Shown one piece after another: positions 1-8,278 of a stretch of 64,000 bases of DNA (within the stretch, counting starts at the first letter, position 1; every line of letters starts with the position of its first letter). The stretch covers positions 930,001 through 994,000 of the forward strand of contig NZ_CP048833.1 of assembly GCF_012971725.1 (NCBI RefSeq). The letters are read 5' to 3'. Both the position numbers and the translations under genes were made by a program. This DNA is from Pseudomonas multiresinivorans (GTDB lineage Bacteria; Pseudomonadota; Gammaproteobacteria; Pseudomonadales; Pseudomonadaceae). The notes beneath the pieces are model-generated. The model ran no database searches, was not told the DNA's origin, and saw only the letters and a list, made by a program, of their open reading frames with translations.

Positions 1-1
1 G

Positions 2-1069
2 CACCGGGCGCTCGACCTGCACCCGGCGCTGCAGCATTTCTTCCGCTTCTGGCTGTGGCTGACCACGGCCATGAACACCCGCGAATGGACCGCCATCCAT
101 CGCAAGCACCACGCCAAGTGCGAGACCGCCGAGGACCCGCACAGCCCGGTGTTCAAGGGTCTGGGCACCGTGCTGCGTACCGGCGCCGAGCTCTATCGCA
201 AGGAGGCGGAGAACGCCGACACCCTGCGTATCTACGGCAAGAACTGCCCGGAAGACTGGATCGAACGCAACCTCTACTCGCGCTTCCCCATCGGCGGCGT
301 GGTGCTGATGGCGATCATCGACCTCGCCCTGTTCGGAGTGCTTGGCATGACCGTCTGGGCCGTGCAGATGATGTGGATCCCCGTGTGGGCCGCCGGCGTG
401 ATCAACGGCCTGGGCCACGCCATCGGCTACCGCAACTTCGAGTGCCGCGATGCCGCCACCAATCTCGTGCCCTGGGGCATCCTGATCGGCGGTGAAGAGC
501 TGCACAACAATCACCACACCTACCCGAACTCGGCGAAGCTGTCGGTGAAGAAGTGGGAGTTCGATCTGGGCTGGGCCTGGATCAAGGTGTTCAGCTTCCT
601 GCGCCTGGCCAAGGTGGCCCGCGTGGCGCCCATCGCCCACCGCGTGGAAGGCAAGGGCAGCCTGGACATGGACACCGCCATGGCGATCCTCAACAACCGC
701 TTCCAGATCATGGCCCAGTACCGCAAATTGGTGATCGGCCCGCTGGTGAAGCAGGAACTGGCCAAGGCCGACGAGTCGGTGCGCCACCTGTTCCGCCGCG
801 CCAAGCGCCTGCTCTCTCGGGAGACCAGCCTGCTGGAAGAGCGCCATCACGCGCGCATCCAGGACCTGCTCGCGCAGAGCCAGTCCCTGCAGGTGATCTA
901 CGAGAAGCGCCTGGCCCTGCAACAGATCTGGGTGAAAACCAGCGCCAACGGCCACGACATGCTCGCCGCGATCAAGCAGTGGGTGCACGAGGCGGAAGCC
1001 AGCGGCATCCAGTCCCTGCGCGAATTCGCCGAGCAGCTGAAGACCTACTCCTTGCGCCCGGCCGTCTGA
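2..1069 (+). CDS. desA: Fatty-acid desaturase, 3' part (DesA-like)
   Basis: Membrane fatty-acid desaturase that introduces a double bond into phospholipid acyl chains. The 5' end lies outside the window; 355 residues are visible. The diiron ligands of the family are seen as HRKHH (visible residues 33-37) and HNNHH (168-172), with hydrophobic stretches between them around residues 95-135. The C-terminal 130 residues are charged and helical, as in bacterial acyl-lipid delta-9 desaturases. In P. aeruginosa the gene at this place (PA0286) is desA, and the downstream gene order here supports that assignment. A strong terminator follows. The family is certain; the exact regiospecificity is inferred from synteny. 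Confidence 0.88.
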   Translation, partial: HRALDLHPALQHFFRFWLWLTTAMNTREWTAIHRKHHAKCETAEDPHSPVFKGLGTVLRTGAELYRKEAENADTLRIYGKNCPEDWIERNLYSRFPIGGVVLMAIIDLALFGVLGMTVWAVQMMWIPVWAAGVINGLGHAIGYRNFECRDAATNLVPWGILIGGEELHNNHHTYPNSAKLSVKKWEFDLGWAWIKVFSFLRLAKVARVAPIAHRVEGKGSLDMDTAMAILNNRFQIMAQYRKLVIGPLVKQELAKADESVRHLFRRAKRLLSRETSLLEERHHARIQDLLAQSQSLQVIYEKRLALQQIWVKTSANGHDMLAAIKQWVHEAEASGIQSLREFAEQLKTYSLRPAV

Positions 1070-1110
1070 ATGACGGAAGCGTCCTAGGACGTTGAGAGAT
1101 GCGTCTCAAG

Positions 1111-1136
1111 AAAAGCCCGCCGTTCGGCGGGCTTTT
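1111..1136 (+). terminator. Rho-independent terminator after desA
   Basis: A perfect 11-bp inverted repeat (AAAAGCCCGCC / GGCGGGCTTTT) with a GTTC loop and a T-run, 42 bases after the desaturase stop codon. It separates desA from the GGDEF gene. Confidence 0.9.
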
Positions 1137-1207
1137 CGTTTAATTTGCAGCAGCCTGGCGTAGTTTGCGGTCATAGCCCCGGTCAATGAGCGGGAGGACG
1201 CTGATAC

Positions 1208-2176
1208 ATGGATGAGAATAAATTGCCGGCCGATCAGGAAGAGGCCTTGCTGGCATTGCTGCACAGTCGCGCCGAGGTGACGCGCCTGAAGGAGCGCGAA
1301 CAGCTTTTCAGCGCACTGCTGGCCAGTGTGAACTCGGTGCTCTGGGCCTTCGACTGGCAGGCCCAGCGCATGGTCTATGTCAGCCCGGCGTACGAGCGCA
1401 TCTTCGGTCGCTCCGCGGCGCTGCTGCTGGCGGATTACAACGAGTGGCGCAACTGCATCTATCCCGATGATCTGGACTACGCCCAGAGCACCTTGCAGGA
1501 AGTACTCGAGCGCGGCGCCATCGAGCAGCGCGAGTACCGCATCCTGCGGGCCGACGGCGAGGTGCGCTGGCTCAGCGACAAATGCTTTGTCAGCCAGCAC
1601 AGCGATGCCGGCCTGCCGCTGATGATCGTCGGCATTGCCGAGGACATCACCGACAAGAAGCACCTGGAAACCGAGCTGCACCGCCTGGCCACCACCGACG
1701 TGCTGACCCAGAGCAGCAACCGCCGCTACTTCTTCGACAGCGCCGAGCAGGCCTTCCGCGACTGCAAGGCGACCTCCACGCCGCTGGCCTTCCTGCTGCT
1801 GGACGTGGACGACTTCAAGAAGATCAACGACGTCTACGGCCACCAGGTCGGCGACGTGGTGCTGCAACGCATCGCCCAAAGCGGCGCTGGCGCATTGCGC
1901 CGCGGCGACCTGTTCGGCCGTATCGGTGGCGAGGAGTTCGCCGTGCTGCTGCCCGGCTGCGACGAGAACATGGCGCGGCAGATCGGCGAGCGCCTGCAGC
2001 GGGAAGTGCAGCGTCTGCGCTTCAATGAGGCCGAGCATTTCTTCAGCGTGACCATCAGCCAGGGGCTCACCCTGCTGCAGCCCGATGACCAGAATCTTTC
2101 CGCACTCTACAGCCGTTCCGACGCGGCGCTGTATCAGGCAAAACGCACCGGCAAGGACCGCATTGTTCAGGGATGA
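1208..2176 (+). CDS. PAS-GGDEF diguanylate cyclase
   Basis: Predicted cytosolic diguanylate cyclase of 322 residues that makes c-di-GMP from two GTP. An N-terminal coiled segment (about 1-35) is followed by one PAS/PAC sensor domain (about 40-150) and a GGDEF domain (about 155-320). The active-site loop is GGEEF (240-244). An inhibitory I-site RxxD (R231-D234) sits exactly five residues before it, so an active, product-inhibited enzyme is expected. There is no EAL domain, membrane segment or signal peptide. It matches the position of PA0290 beside oprE in P. aeruginosa, but here the exopolysaccharide operon lies between it and oprE, which makes local c-di-GMP control of that polymer plausible. 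A small hairpin at 2182-2203 follows the stop codon. Confidence 0.92.
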   Translation: MDENKLPADQEEALLALLHSRAEVTRLKEREQLFSALLASVNSVLWAFDWQAQRMVYVSPAYERIFGRSAALLLADYNEWRNCIYPDDLDYAQSTLQEVLERGAIEQREYRILRADGEVRWLSDKCFVSQHSDAGLPLMIVGIAEDITDKKHLETELHRLATTDVLTQSSNRRYFFDSAEQAFRDCKATSTPLAFLLLDVDDFKKINDVYGHQVGDVVLQRIAQSGAGALRRGDLFGRIGGEEFAVLLPGCDENMARQIGERLQREVQRLRFNEAEHFFSVTISQGLTLLQPDDQNLSALYSRSDAALYQAKRTGKDRIVQG

Positions 2177-2362
2177 AACACATCCGCCATGTCCACGGCG
2201 GATACATTAATACTTTCCGACTAATACTTTTAACGCAGATACGAAGGTGTACGTTTATGCTGTCAAAACGCCTGTGTCGGGTTTATGGCGCCTTATAAAT
2301 CAATAAGTTACAAAGACTGATTTGCCTTCTGTCGGATTCCCGGCGTGGGAGTGCTTCCTACG

Positions 2363-2392
2363 TTGACATGCCTTTGTCCCCCCCTCTATTAC
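2363..2392 (+). promoter_or_regulatory. Candidate sigma-70 promoter of the exopolysaccharide operon
   Basis: A perfect -35 hexamer TTGACA (2363-2368) is followed after 18 bases by TATTAC (2387-2392), a 4-of-6 match to the -10 hexamer. A start near 2399 would give a leader of about 820 bases that includes both ops-like elements. The 18-base spacing and weak -10 leave it uncertain. Confidence 0.4.
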
Positions 2393-2414
2393 TATCCACA
2401 TAGCAATATCGTGT

Positions 2415-2433
2415 GGTGTCCGGATGAGACACC
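2415..2433 (+). other. Small hairpin in the operon leader
   Basis: Inverted repeat GGTGTC / GACACC with a 7-base loop, about 20 bases after the predicted transcription start. No function can be assigned. Confidence 0.3.
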
Positions 2434-2596
2434 TCAGGGAGTAGTCGCAAGAGCAGTAAGGTCAAGGAAGATTCTGCCCCCCTCTTCTTCCTGTCATTTT
2501 CCTATCGCTGCCTGAACACTTTCGTCAGCCTTCTTCGCTGCGGAAGCGCGATAGTTTTTTGCTGTTGTTTTTCCAGATTTTCGGAACAGGCCGAAG

Positions 2597-2608
2597 GGCG
2601 GTAGCTTT
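2597..2608 (+). promoter_or_regulatory. ops-like element 1 (RfaH recruitment motif)
   Basis: GGCGGTAGCTTT matches the core GGCGGTAG of the enterobacterial operon polarity suppressor element, where RfaH is loaded onto paused RNA polymerase. It lies in the transcribed leader of an operon that itself carries an RfaH/NusG-like gene (11266-11793). Motif and context agree; function is inferred. Confidence 0.62.
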
Positions 2609-2683
2609 GCCCAGCGAAAACTAGCGGCCACTCCAGGGACGAACAGTTGATTGTCGTTGTTTGAATCGGGTCATTCGAACTCG

Positions 2684-2695
2684 GGCGGTAGCCTT
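2684..2695 (+). promoter_or_regulatory. ops-like element 2 (RfaH recruitment motif)
   Basis: GGCGGTAGCCTT is a second copy of the same core, 87 bases after the first and about 540 bases before the first gene. Two copies of a 9-base identical core (GGCGGTAGC) within 100 bases of an otherwise AT-richer leader are unlikely to be accidental. Confidence 0.6.
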
Positions 2696-3221
2696 GTCTT
2701 CGAATTTTGTGAAAGGCCCGGTACAGAGCTTCTCCTGGATTGGAGTCAGTGACGATGGCCGCTCGAAGAATGGATAACGACGGAACTTTGCGTTCCCTCG
2801 AAGCAGGCAGAAAGAACAGCCCGTTGCACTCGGAAAGTTTTTCTTTCACGGGGCTGCGAAAGTCTGGCGTCAAACTTTGCGGTGCTCATGAGCAATATGC
2901 TTTCGCCCGCTTAGTTAATTTAGCGATGAGTTATGCCATGTATCCAAGGTGTAACGATGCTGAACTTTCGTCGAAACTTTTCCTGCATCCTTCAGTGCCT
3001 GTTTCATTGCCGAAACACTCACCTCCATTTATCCCCGAAGTTACCTCGCCGGCATCCGCCATCAATTCCGAAGACTCTCCCGCCGCCTTCTCGAAGAGGG
3101 TGCGCGTGCCTGCGGCTGCGCCGCGAGTGACGGAATTCCGGCGCGAGCGCTGCCACCCTGCCGGCCGACAGTGCCGGTATCACGAAAGCCGCGCGCCTCG
3201 TCGCGCTGGGAGTCAAGGCTG

Positions 3222-4631
3222 ATGGCCGAGCAATCGCTTCTTTCCAACTATGCCTGTGTGGTCGGCGGCGCCGGCCCGGCAGGCATGGGTTTCCTCTTCA
3301 ACGCCTACAAGACCGGCGCGCTGGCGAGTCTCGCCCGTGATGGCCTGCTGGTCGTGGATGCTGCACTGGCGGTCGGCCGTGGCCGGCTGGGGGACTATCA
3401 CATCACCGCGAACTCGGTGGGCGATGTGTTCCTCGACTGCCTGCGCGATCCGGCGTTGCTGCCGATCTTCGCGCCGCTGGCGCATTCGCCGGCGTTCCGC
3501 GCGCTGCAGAACGACCCCCATGGTGCGCCGATGCTCACACAGGTGGGCGAGCTGCTGGCCCATGCCTCGACCCTATTCATGCGCTACGTCACCGAGCACC
3601 TGGGCGTCGAAGTGGCACTGGGTACCCGCATCGAGAAGATCACCGCGCAGGACGACGGCAGCTTCCAGCTGGCGCTGCGCAGTGGCTCCCATGGCGTGCA
3701 GATCGGCGCCGGCACACTGGTGATGAACCTCGGCGGGCGGCAGAACCGCGAGTACCTGAACTGGAGCCTGGCGGAGCAGGACCTGCATCTGTCCCACGAC
3801 GGCCCGACGGTTTACTCCTCCGACGCGCTGCTCAGCCTGAACCCCGCCGAGCTGGTGGAACTGTTCGGCGACCGGGTCACCCCGGGCACCCGCTTTACCG
3901 TGGTCGGCGGTTCCCACAGTGCCTTCTCGATCCTCGACAACCTCGCCTGCGCGCTGGACTGCCTGGGACTCGAGCAGATCACCCTGCTGCACCGCGCGCC
4001 GATCCGGCTGTTCTTCGAGAGCGTCGAGGAAGCCCGCGCCGCTGGCTACGTGGTCGACGAAGGCATGGATGTCTGCCCAGTCTCCGGCCGGGTCAACCGT
4101 TCCGGCGGCCTGCGCTACCGCGCCCACCAGGTCGGCACCGACGTGCTGGCCAACGGGATCGTCAGCGGTACGCGGGTGAAGGTCGAACTTCTCTGTCTGG
4201 AAGACCGTTCGCCCGCCGTGCGCGAGCGTCTGGCTCAGGTCTGCAGCGAGGACGGCGTGATCGTCCAGGCCATCGGCTACCAGCCCTGCCTGCCGGCGCT
4301 GCGCCGCGCCAACGGCGAGCCGCTGCAGGTGCGCGAGAGCAAGGGTGGGCTGGACTCGGACGCTGCCGGCTGCCTGCGTGACCTCAATGGCCGGCCGATC
4401 CCCGGCCTCTACAGCTTCGGCCTCGGCTCGGGCCTCGCGGCCAATCCGATGCTGGGCAGCGAGCGTTCCTTCGACAGTCGCATCTATGGCGTCTGGCAGT
4501 TCCACCACGACGCCAGCGGTCGGGTCATCGAGGCCCTGCAGGAGCACCTGGCCAACCGCGCGACGCCAGCCGCGCAACCCATGGAAAGCGGCATCGACGA
4601 CGCGCCTTTCGCGTTGTCGGCGCTGGGCTGA
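3222..4631 (+). CDS. FAD/NAD(P)-dependent oxidoreductase, N-hydroxylase-like
   Basis: Flavoprotein of 469 residues, first gene of the exopolysaccharide operon. The FAD-binding motif VVGGAGPAG is at residues 13-21, a second nucleotide-binding motif VVGGSHSA at 227-234 and an AIGY motif at 350-353. The arrangement of two Rossmann folds plus an ATGY-like motif recalls flavin N-monooxygenases of the SidA/IucD/PvdA type and related Baeyer-Villiger enzymes. There is no signal peptide or membrane segment. The start at 3222 is preceded by GGGAG; an in-frame ATG 17 codons earlier lacks such a site. It lies 58 bases before an aminotransferase gene, so oxidation of an amino sugar or its precursor is conceivable. 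The substrate is unknown. Confidence 0.75.
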   Translation: MAEQSLLSNYACVVGGAGPAGMGFLFNAYKTGALASLARDGLLVVDAALAVGRGRLGDYHITANSVGDVFLDCLRDPALLPIFAPLAHSPAFRALQNDPHGAPMLTQVGELLAHASTLFMRYVTEHLGVEVALGTRIEKITAQDDGSFQLALRSGSHGVQIGAGTLVMNLGGRQNREYLNWSLAEQDLHLSHDGPTVYSSDALLSLNPAELVELFGDRVTPGTRFTVVGGSHSAFSILDNLACALDCLGLEQITLLHRAPIRLFFESVEEARAAGYVVDEGMDVCPVSGRVNRSGGLRYRAHQVGTDVLANGIVSGTRVKVELLCLEDRSPAVRERLAQVCSEDGVIVQAIGYQPCLPALRRANGEPLQVRESKGGLDSDAAGCLRDLNGRPIPGLYSFGLGSGLAANPMLGSERSFDSRIYGVWQFHHDASGRVIEALQEHLANRATPAAQPMESGIDDAPFALSALG

Positions 4632-4689
4632 GCGGCGCGTACGCCAGCGACGAGCTAACGGATTTTCCATCCAACAGAGGGATGCGACC

Positions 4690-5784
4690 GTGATCAATGT
4701 GACCAAGACCTACCTGGGCAACCTAGACAAGTTCAAGGCCTATGTGGAACAGATCTACGCCTCCGGCTGGATCACCAACCACGGCCCCTTCGTCACGGAG
4801 TTGGAAGAGCGCCTGCAGGACTACTTCGGCGTTCGCCATGTGATTCTCACCAATAACGGCACCATCGCCCTGCAGGTGGCCTACCGCGCCCTGGGCGTGA
4901 CCGGCAGTGCCGTCACCACCCCCTTCAGCTTCGTTGCCACCAGCAGCACGCTGCAGTGGGAGAGCATCCGCCCGCGCTTCGCCGACATCGACGCGCGGAC
5001 CTGGAACCTCGACCCTGCCCGCATCGAAGCCAGCCTTGCGCCGGATACCACCGCGATCGTCGCCACCCACGTGTTCGGTAATCCCTGTGCGGTGGAGGAG
5101 ATTCAGGCGGTGGCCCAGCGCAACCGGTTGAAGGTGATCTACGACGGTGCCCATGCCTTCGGTTCGCGCTACCGCGACCGCTCGGTCCTGGCCTGGGGCG
5201 ATGCGACCACCCTGAGCTTCCACGCCACCAAGCTGTTCCACACCATCGAGGGCGGCGCCATCGTCACCTCCGATGACGAGTTGGCGAAGCAGATCCGCCT
5301 GATGTGCAACTTCGGCATTGCCGGCGTCGACCAGATCGTCGGCCTGGGGATCAACGCCAAGCTCAACGAGTTCTCCGCGGCCATGGGCCTGTGCGTGCTC
5401 GACGAGATCGACGACATCCTCGCCCAGCGCGAGGAAATTGCCGCCCGCTACACTGCGTCGCTCAGCGGCTACTACGACCTGCAGGCCAGCGAGAGCTACG
5501 CGCGGCTGAACAACAGCTACTACCCCATCGGGCTGCGCGACGAAGCCCAGGTGCTGCGCGTGCGTACTGCGCTGAACGAGATCGGAGTCAACCCGCGGCG
5601 CTACTTCTACCCGTCGCTGGACACCCTCGATTACCTCGCCCCGCAGGTGCCGCAGGTGCAGTCCCGCGAACTGAGCCAGCGCATCCTCTGCCTGCCCCTG
5701 TACCCGGGCCTGCCGCAGGAAATCCAGCGCGCCGTGATCGAAGTGCTGCTGCTGGAAAGCGGCCGCGTCGCGGTCGCGGTGTAA
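4690..5784 (+). CDS. DegT/DnrJ/EryC1/StrS-family sugar aminotransferase
   Basis: PLP-dependent aminotransferase of 364 residues, of the type that converts nucleotide-linked keto sugars to amino sugars. Lys181 in HATKLFH is the predicted Schiff-base lysine. The N-terminal SGWITNHGPFVTELEERL pattern, the TNNGT motif and the YDGAHAFGS motif are typical of the DegT family. The start is GTG at 4690 with an AGAGGGA ribosome binding site; the same frame is open further upstream, but that part overlaps the preceding gene. Together with RmlA later in the operon this suggests a dTDP-amino-deoxyhexose in the repeat unit. No RmlB-type dehydratase is present, so that step must be supplied from elsewhere. 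Confidence 0.88.
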   Translation: MINVTKTYLGNLDKFKAYVEQIYASGWITNHGPFVTELEERLQDYFGVRHVILTNNGTIALQVAYRALGVTGSAVTTPFSFVATSSTLQWESIRPRFADIDARTWNLDPARIEASLAPDTTAIVATHVFGNPCAVEEIQAVAQRNRLKVIYDGAHAFGSRYRDRSVLAWGDATTLSFHATKLFHTIEGGAIVTSDDELAKQIRLMCNFGIAGVDQIVGLGINAKLNEFSAAMGLCVLDEIDDILAQREEIAARYTASLSGYYDLQASESYARLNNSYYPIGLRDEAQVLRVRTALNEIGVNPRRYFYPSLDTLDYLAPQVPQVQSRELSQRILCLPLYPGLPQEIQRAVIEVLLLESGRVAVAV

Positions 5785-5794
5785 GGGGACGATC

Positions 5795-7315
5795 ATGCGC
5801 ACCGCACGCTCGCTGTCGATGGTCCGCAACACCCTGCTCAACTATGCAGGGCAGGCGTACGCCATCGTCATCGGCATCCTGATCCAGCCGTTCTACCTCG
5901 GCCACCTGGGCGCCGAGGCCTACGGCCTGATCGGCTTCTTCGCGGTGTTGCAGACCTGGTTGCTGCTGCTCGATGTCGGCCTGTCGCCGGCGCTGGTACG
6001 TCAGGTGGCCCACGGCCGTGGTGTGAACGGCGAAGGCCAGGACCAGGCACGCCTGCTGCGTTCGTTCGAGCTGATCCTGCTGCCGCTGACGGCCGCCAGC
6101 ACCCTGGCGGTGTTCGGCGGCAGCGGCTGGATCGCCGGGCAGTGGCTGAACGTGCAGCAGTTGTCGCCGGGACTGGTGGCGCAGTGCATCAGCCTGATGG
6201 GGCTGCTGGTCGCCCTGCGTCTGTACGCCACGCTTTACCGCAGTGCACTGCAGGGCCAGGAACTGCACGCGTATATCAATGGCGTGAACGTGTTCATCAC
6301 CACCCTGCGTTACTTCGGCGGCCTGCTGTTGGTGGCGCACATCAGCCAGGACCCGCTGGTGTTCTTCCAGTTCCAGGTCGCGGTATCGCTGATCGAGGCG
6401 CTGCTGCTGGGTGGCAAGGCCTACCTATGGATGGACGTGCGCCTGCTGACCCGCTTCTGCTGGGACACGGTGCGCCCGGTGCTGCCCTTCGCCCTGGGCA
6501 TGTCGCTCACCTCCTGCCTGTGGATCGTCCTCACCCAGCTGGACAAGGTCCTGCTGTCGAACCTGCTGCCCCTGCAGCAGTACGGTTATTTCTCCCTGGT
6601 GGCGCTGATTTCCGGCGGCATTCTCAGCCTGGTCAACCCGCTGGCGCAGTCGCTGCTGCCGCGAATGACCATGCTGGTCGCCGAAGGACGCCACGACGAC
6701 ATGCAGCAGCTCTATCTCAAGGCGAACCGCTTTGTCTGTGTGCTGCTGTTCCCGATGGTCGCGGTGATCGCCGCTCATGGTCATGACCTGGTTCTGGCCT
6801 GGAGCGGCGATGCCGTGGCCGCCAGTTGGTGCCGGCCGATCCTCGTCTGGTACGTGCTGGGCTCCGGCCTGCTGGCAGTTGCCAGCTTCCAGTTCTACCT
6901 GCAGTACGCCCATGGCCAGCTGCGCATGCACGTCTGGTACAGCGTCGTTTCCACCCTGGTGAGCGTGCCGCTGGTGATCGCCAGCGCCTACCTGTACGGC
7001 GTCGTTGGCGTGGCGCTGTGCTGGTTCGGCCTGCGCCTGGTGTCCTTCCTGATCTGGCCGCTGATCGTGCACCGCACCTTCGCTCCGGAGCTGCACGGCA
7101 CCTGGCTGCGCGACACCCTGCAGATCGCCGCGCTCAGCGCCGCCGGCCTGCTGCTCAGCGAGCCCTTCTACACACTGCTGGCCCGCTCGGGCGAGCGCCT
7201 GTGGCTGCTGGCGGCGCTCGCCGCGTGCGGCCTGATCACCCTGTTCCTCGTCGGCGCGGGCTCTGCCCCGGCTCTGCTGCGCCTGTTCAAACCGTCCCAC
7301 AAGCCGAGTGTCTAG
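5795..7315 (+). CDS. wzx: Wzx-type polysaccharide flippase
   Basis: Integral membrane protein of 506 residues with about 12-14 predicted transmembrane helices, typical of the MOP/polysaccharide transporter family that moves lipid-linked repeat units across the inner membrane. The N-terminal pattern (MVRNTLLNYAGQ, then IQPFYLGHLGAEAYGL) is characteristic of RfbX/Wzx proteins. The start ATG is 10 bases after the aminotransferase stop, with GGGGA upstream. The next gene begins 2 bases after its stop codon, so translational coupling is likely. Wzx identity is family-level; substrate specificity cannot be read from sequence. Confidence 0.88.
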   Translation: MRTARSLSMVRNTLLNYAGQAYAIVIGILIQPFYLGHLGAEAYGLIGFFAVLQTWLLLLDVGLSPALVRQVAHGRGVNGEGQDQARLLRSFELILLPLTAASTLAVFGGSGWIAGQWLNVQQLSPGLVAQCISLMGLLVALRLYATLYRSALQGQELHAYINGVNVFITTLRYFGGLLLVAHISQDPLVFFQFQVAVSLIEALLLGGKAYLWMDVRLLTRFCWDTVRPVLPFALGMSLTSCLWIVLTQLDKVLLSNLLPLQQYGYFSLVALISGGILSLVNPLAQSLLPRMTMLVAEGRHDDMQQLYLKANRFVCVLLFPMVAVIAAHGHDLVLAWSGDAVAASWCRPILVWYVLGSGLLAVASFQFYLQYAHGQLRMHVWYSVVSTLVSVPLVIASAYLYGVVGVALCWFGLRLVSFLIWPLIVHRTFAPELHGTWLRDTLQIAALSAAGLLLSEPFYTLLARSGERLWLLAALAACGLITLFLVGAGSAPALLRLFKPSHKPSV

Positions 7316-7317
7316 AC

Positions 7318-8247
7318 ATGGATATCCGCTCCGAGCTGCAGATCCTCTCCAACTGGCCGGAAGACCCGAAGCCTCTCTTGAGCGTCGTTTGCCTGGCCTA
7401 CAACCAGGTCAACTACATCGGCCGCACGCTGGACAGCTTCCTGGAGCAGGTCACCGACTTCCGCATCGAAGTGCTGATCAACGATGACGCCTCCACCGAC
7501 GGCACCAGCGAAGTGATCGCCGACTACGCGGCGCGCTATCCGCACATCATCAAGCCGATCTTCCACAAGGAAAACCAGTACTCCAAGGGCTTGTCCCACG
7601 GCCTGCCGGTCTTCCGCAAGGCGCGCGGCCGCTACATCGCCTACTGCGAGGGCGACGACTTCTGGACCGACCCGCGCAAGCTGCAGATCCAGGTCGATTT
7701 CCTCGAGAAGAATCCCGACTACGTCATCACCTACCACGACGCCTACACCTTCAACGAGGACGGCGTGATCAAGCCGATGCAGCTCACCGGCAAGTTCCGC
7801 CGCGACGCCAGCCGCGTGGAGCTGCAGCAGGCGCGGGCGATCTCCACGCTGACCACGGTGTTCCGCAACGTGCTCACCGAAATGCCCGAGGAGCTGCTCA
7901 CCACGCGCATGGTCGACCTCTGCTGGTGGTCGCTGCTGGGTGCCTACGGCAAGGGCCGCTTCATCGAGGAAATCCGTCCCGCCGCCTACCGCGTGCACAA
8001 GGGCGGGATCTTCTCCATGCAGGCCGACCGCGTGCAGCAGCACATGACCCTGCACACCTACTACTGCCTGTCGCGCTACTACCAGCGCCTGGGGAACCAG
8101 GAGCTCAACGAGTATTTCCTGATGCAGGTCTGCCGGATGTCCATGGCTGCCATTTCGCCCATGCGCAAGGTACAGGCGTTCCTGATGTTGATCGGCAACC
8201 ACGGCGTCAACCTGCTCAAGCGGCTGAACCCGATTCAGGCGCGCTGA
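7318..8247 (+). CDS. Family 2 glycosyltransferase
   Basis: Cytosolic GT-A glycosyltransferase of 309 residues that probably adds a sugar to the lipid-linked repeat unit. The family 2 pattern is clear: LSVVCLAYNQ near residue 20, the nucleotide-binding INDDASTDGT near 60, and an acidic EGDDFW motif near 115 that would coordinate the metal. The C-terminal 100 residues are helical and not diagnostic. The start is 2 bases after the flippase stop codon. An open frame extends far upstream through wzx, but that stretch is only an overlap with the flippase gene. Confidence 0.85.
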   Translation: MDIRSELQILSNWPEDPKPLLSVVCLAYNQVNYIGRTLDSFLEQVTDFRIEVLINDDASTDGTSEVIADYAARYPHIIKPIFHKENQYSKGLSHGLPVFRKARGRYIAYCEGDDFWTDPRKLQIQVDFLEKNPDYVITYHDAYTFNEDGVIKPMQLTGKFRRDASRVELQQARAISTLTTVFRNVLTEMPEELLTTRMVDLCWWSLLGAYGKGRFIEEIRPAAYRVHKGGIFSMQADRVQQHMTLHTYYCLSRYYQRLGNQELNEYFLMQVCRMSMAAISPMRKVQAFLMLIGNHGVNLLKRLNPIQAR

Positions 8248-8278
8248 GCCGCGCTACCTCAATGGAGGATGGAAGTCC

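Larger units (their letters stand above)
2177..3221 (+). other. Non-coding leader region of the exopolysaccharide operon
   Basis: About 1,045 bases without a convincing gene. Base composition is visibly more AT-rich than in the flanking genes, especially 2200-3030. Contents: a small hairpin after the GGDEF gene (2182-2203), a possible sigma-70 promoter at 2363-2392, a hairpin at 2415-2433, and two ops-like elements at 2597 and 2684. The open frames here (2502-2873 minus, 2740-3222 plus) have protein sequences without recognisable character. I read this as a long 5' untranslated leader for processive antitermination. Confidence 0.6.

Noticed and set aside
2502..2873. Minus-strand frame of 123 codons in the leader region
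   Set aside because: No family motif, no ribosome binding site of note, and it overlaps both ops-like elements; composition is not like the coding regions nearby.
2740..3222. Plus-strand frame of 160 codons before the flavoprotein gene
   Set aside because: The protein is low in recognisable structure and the frame ends exactly where the real gene begins. It is better read as leader sequence.
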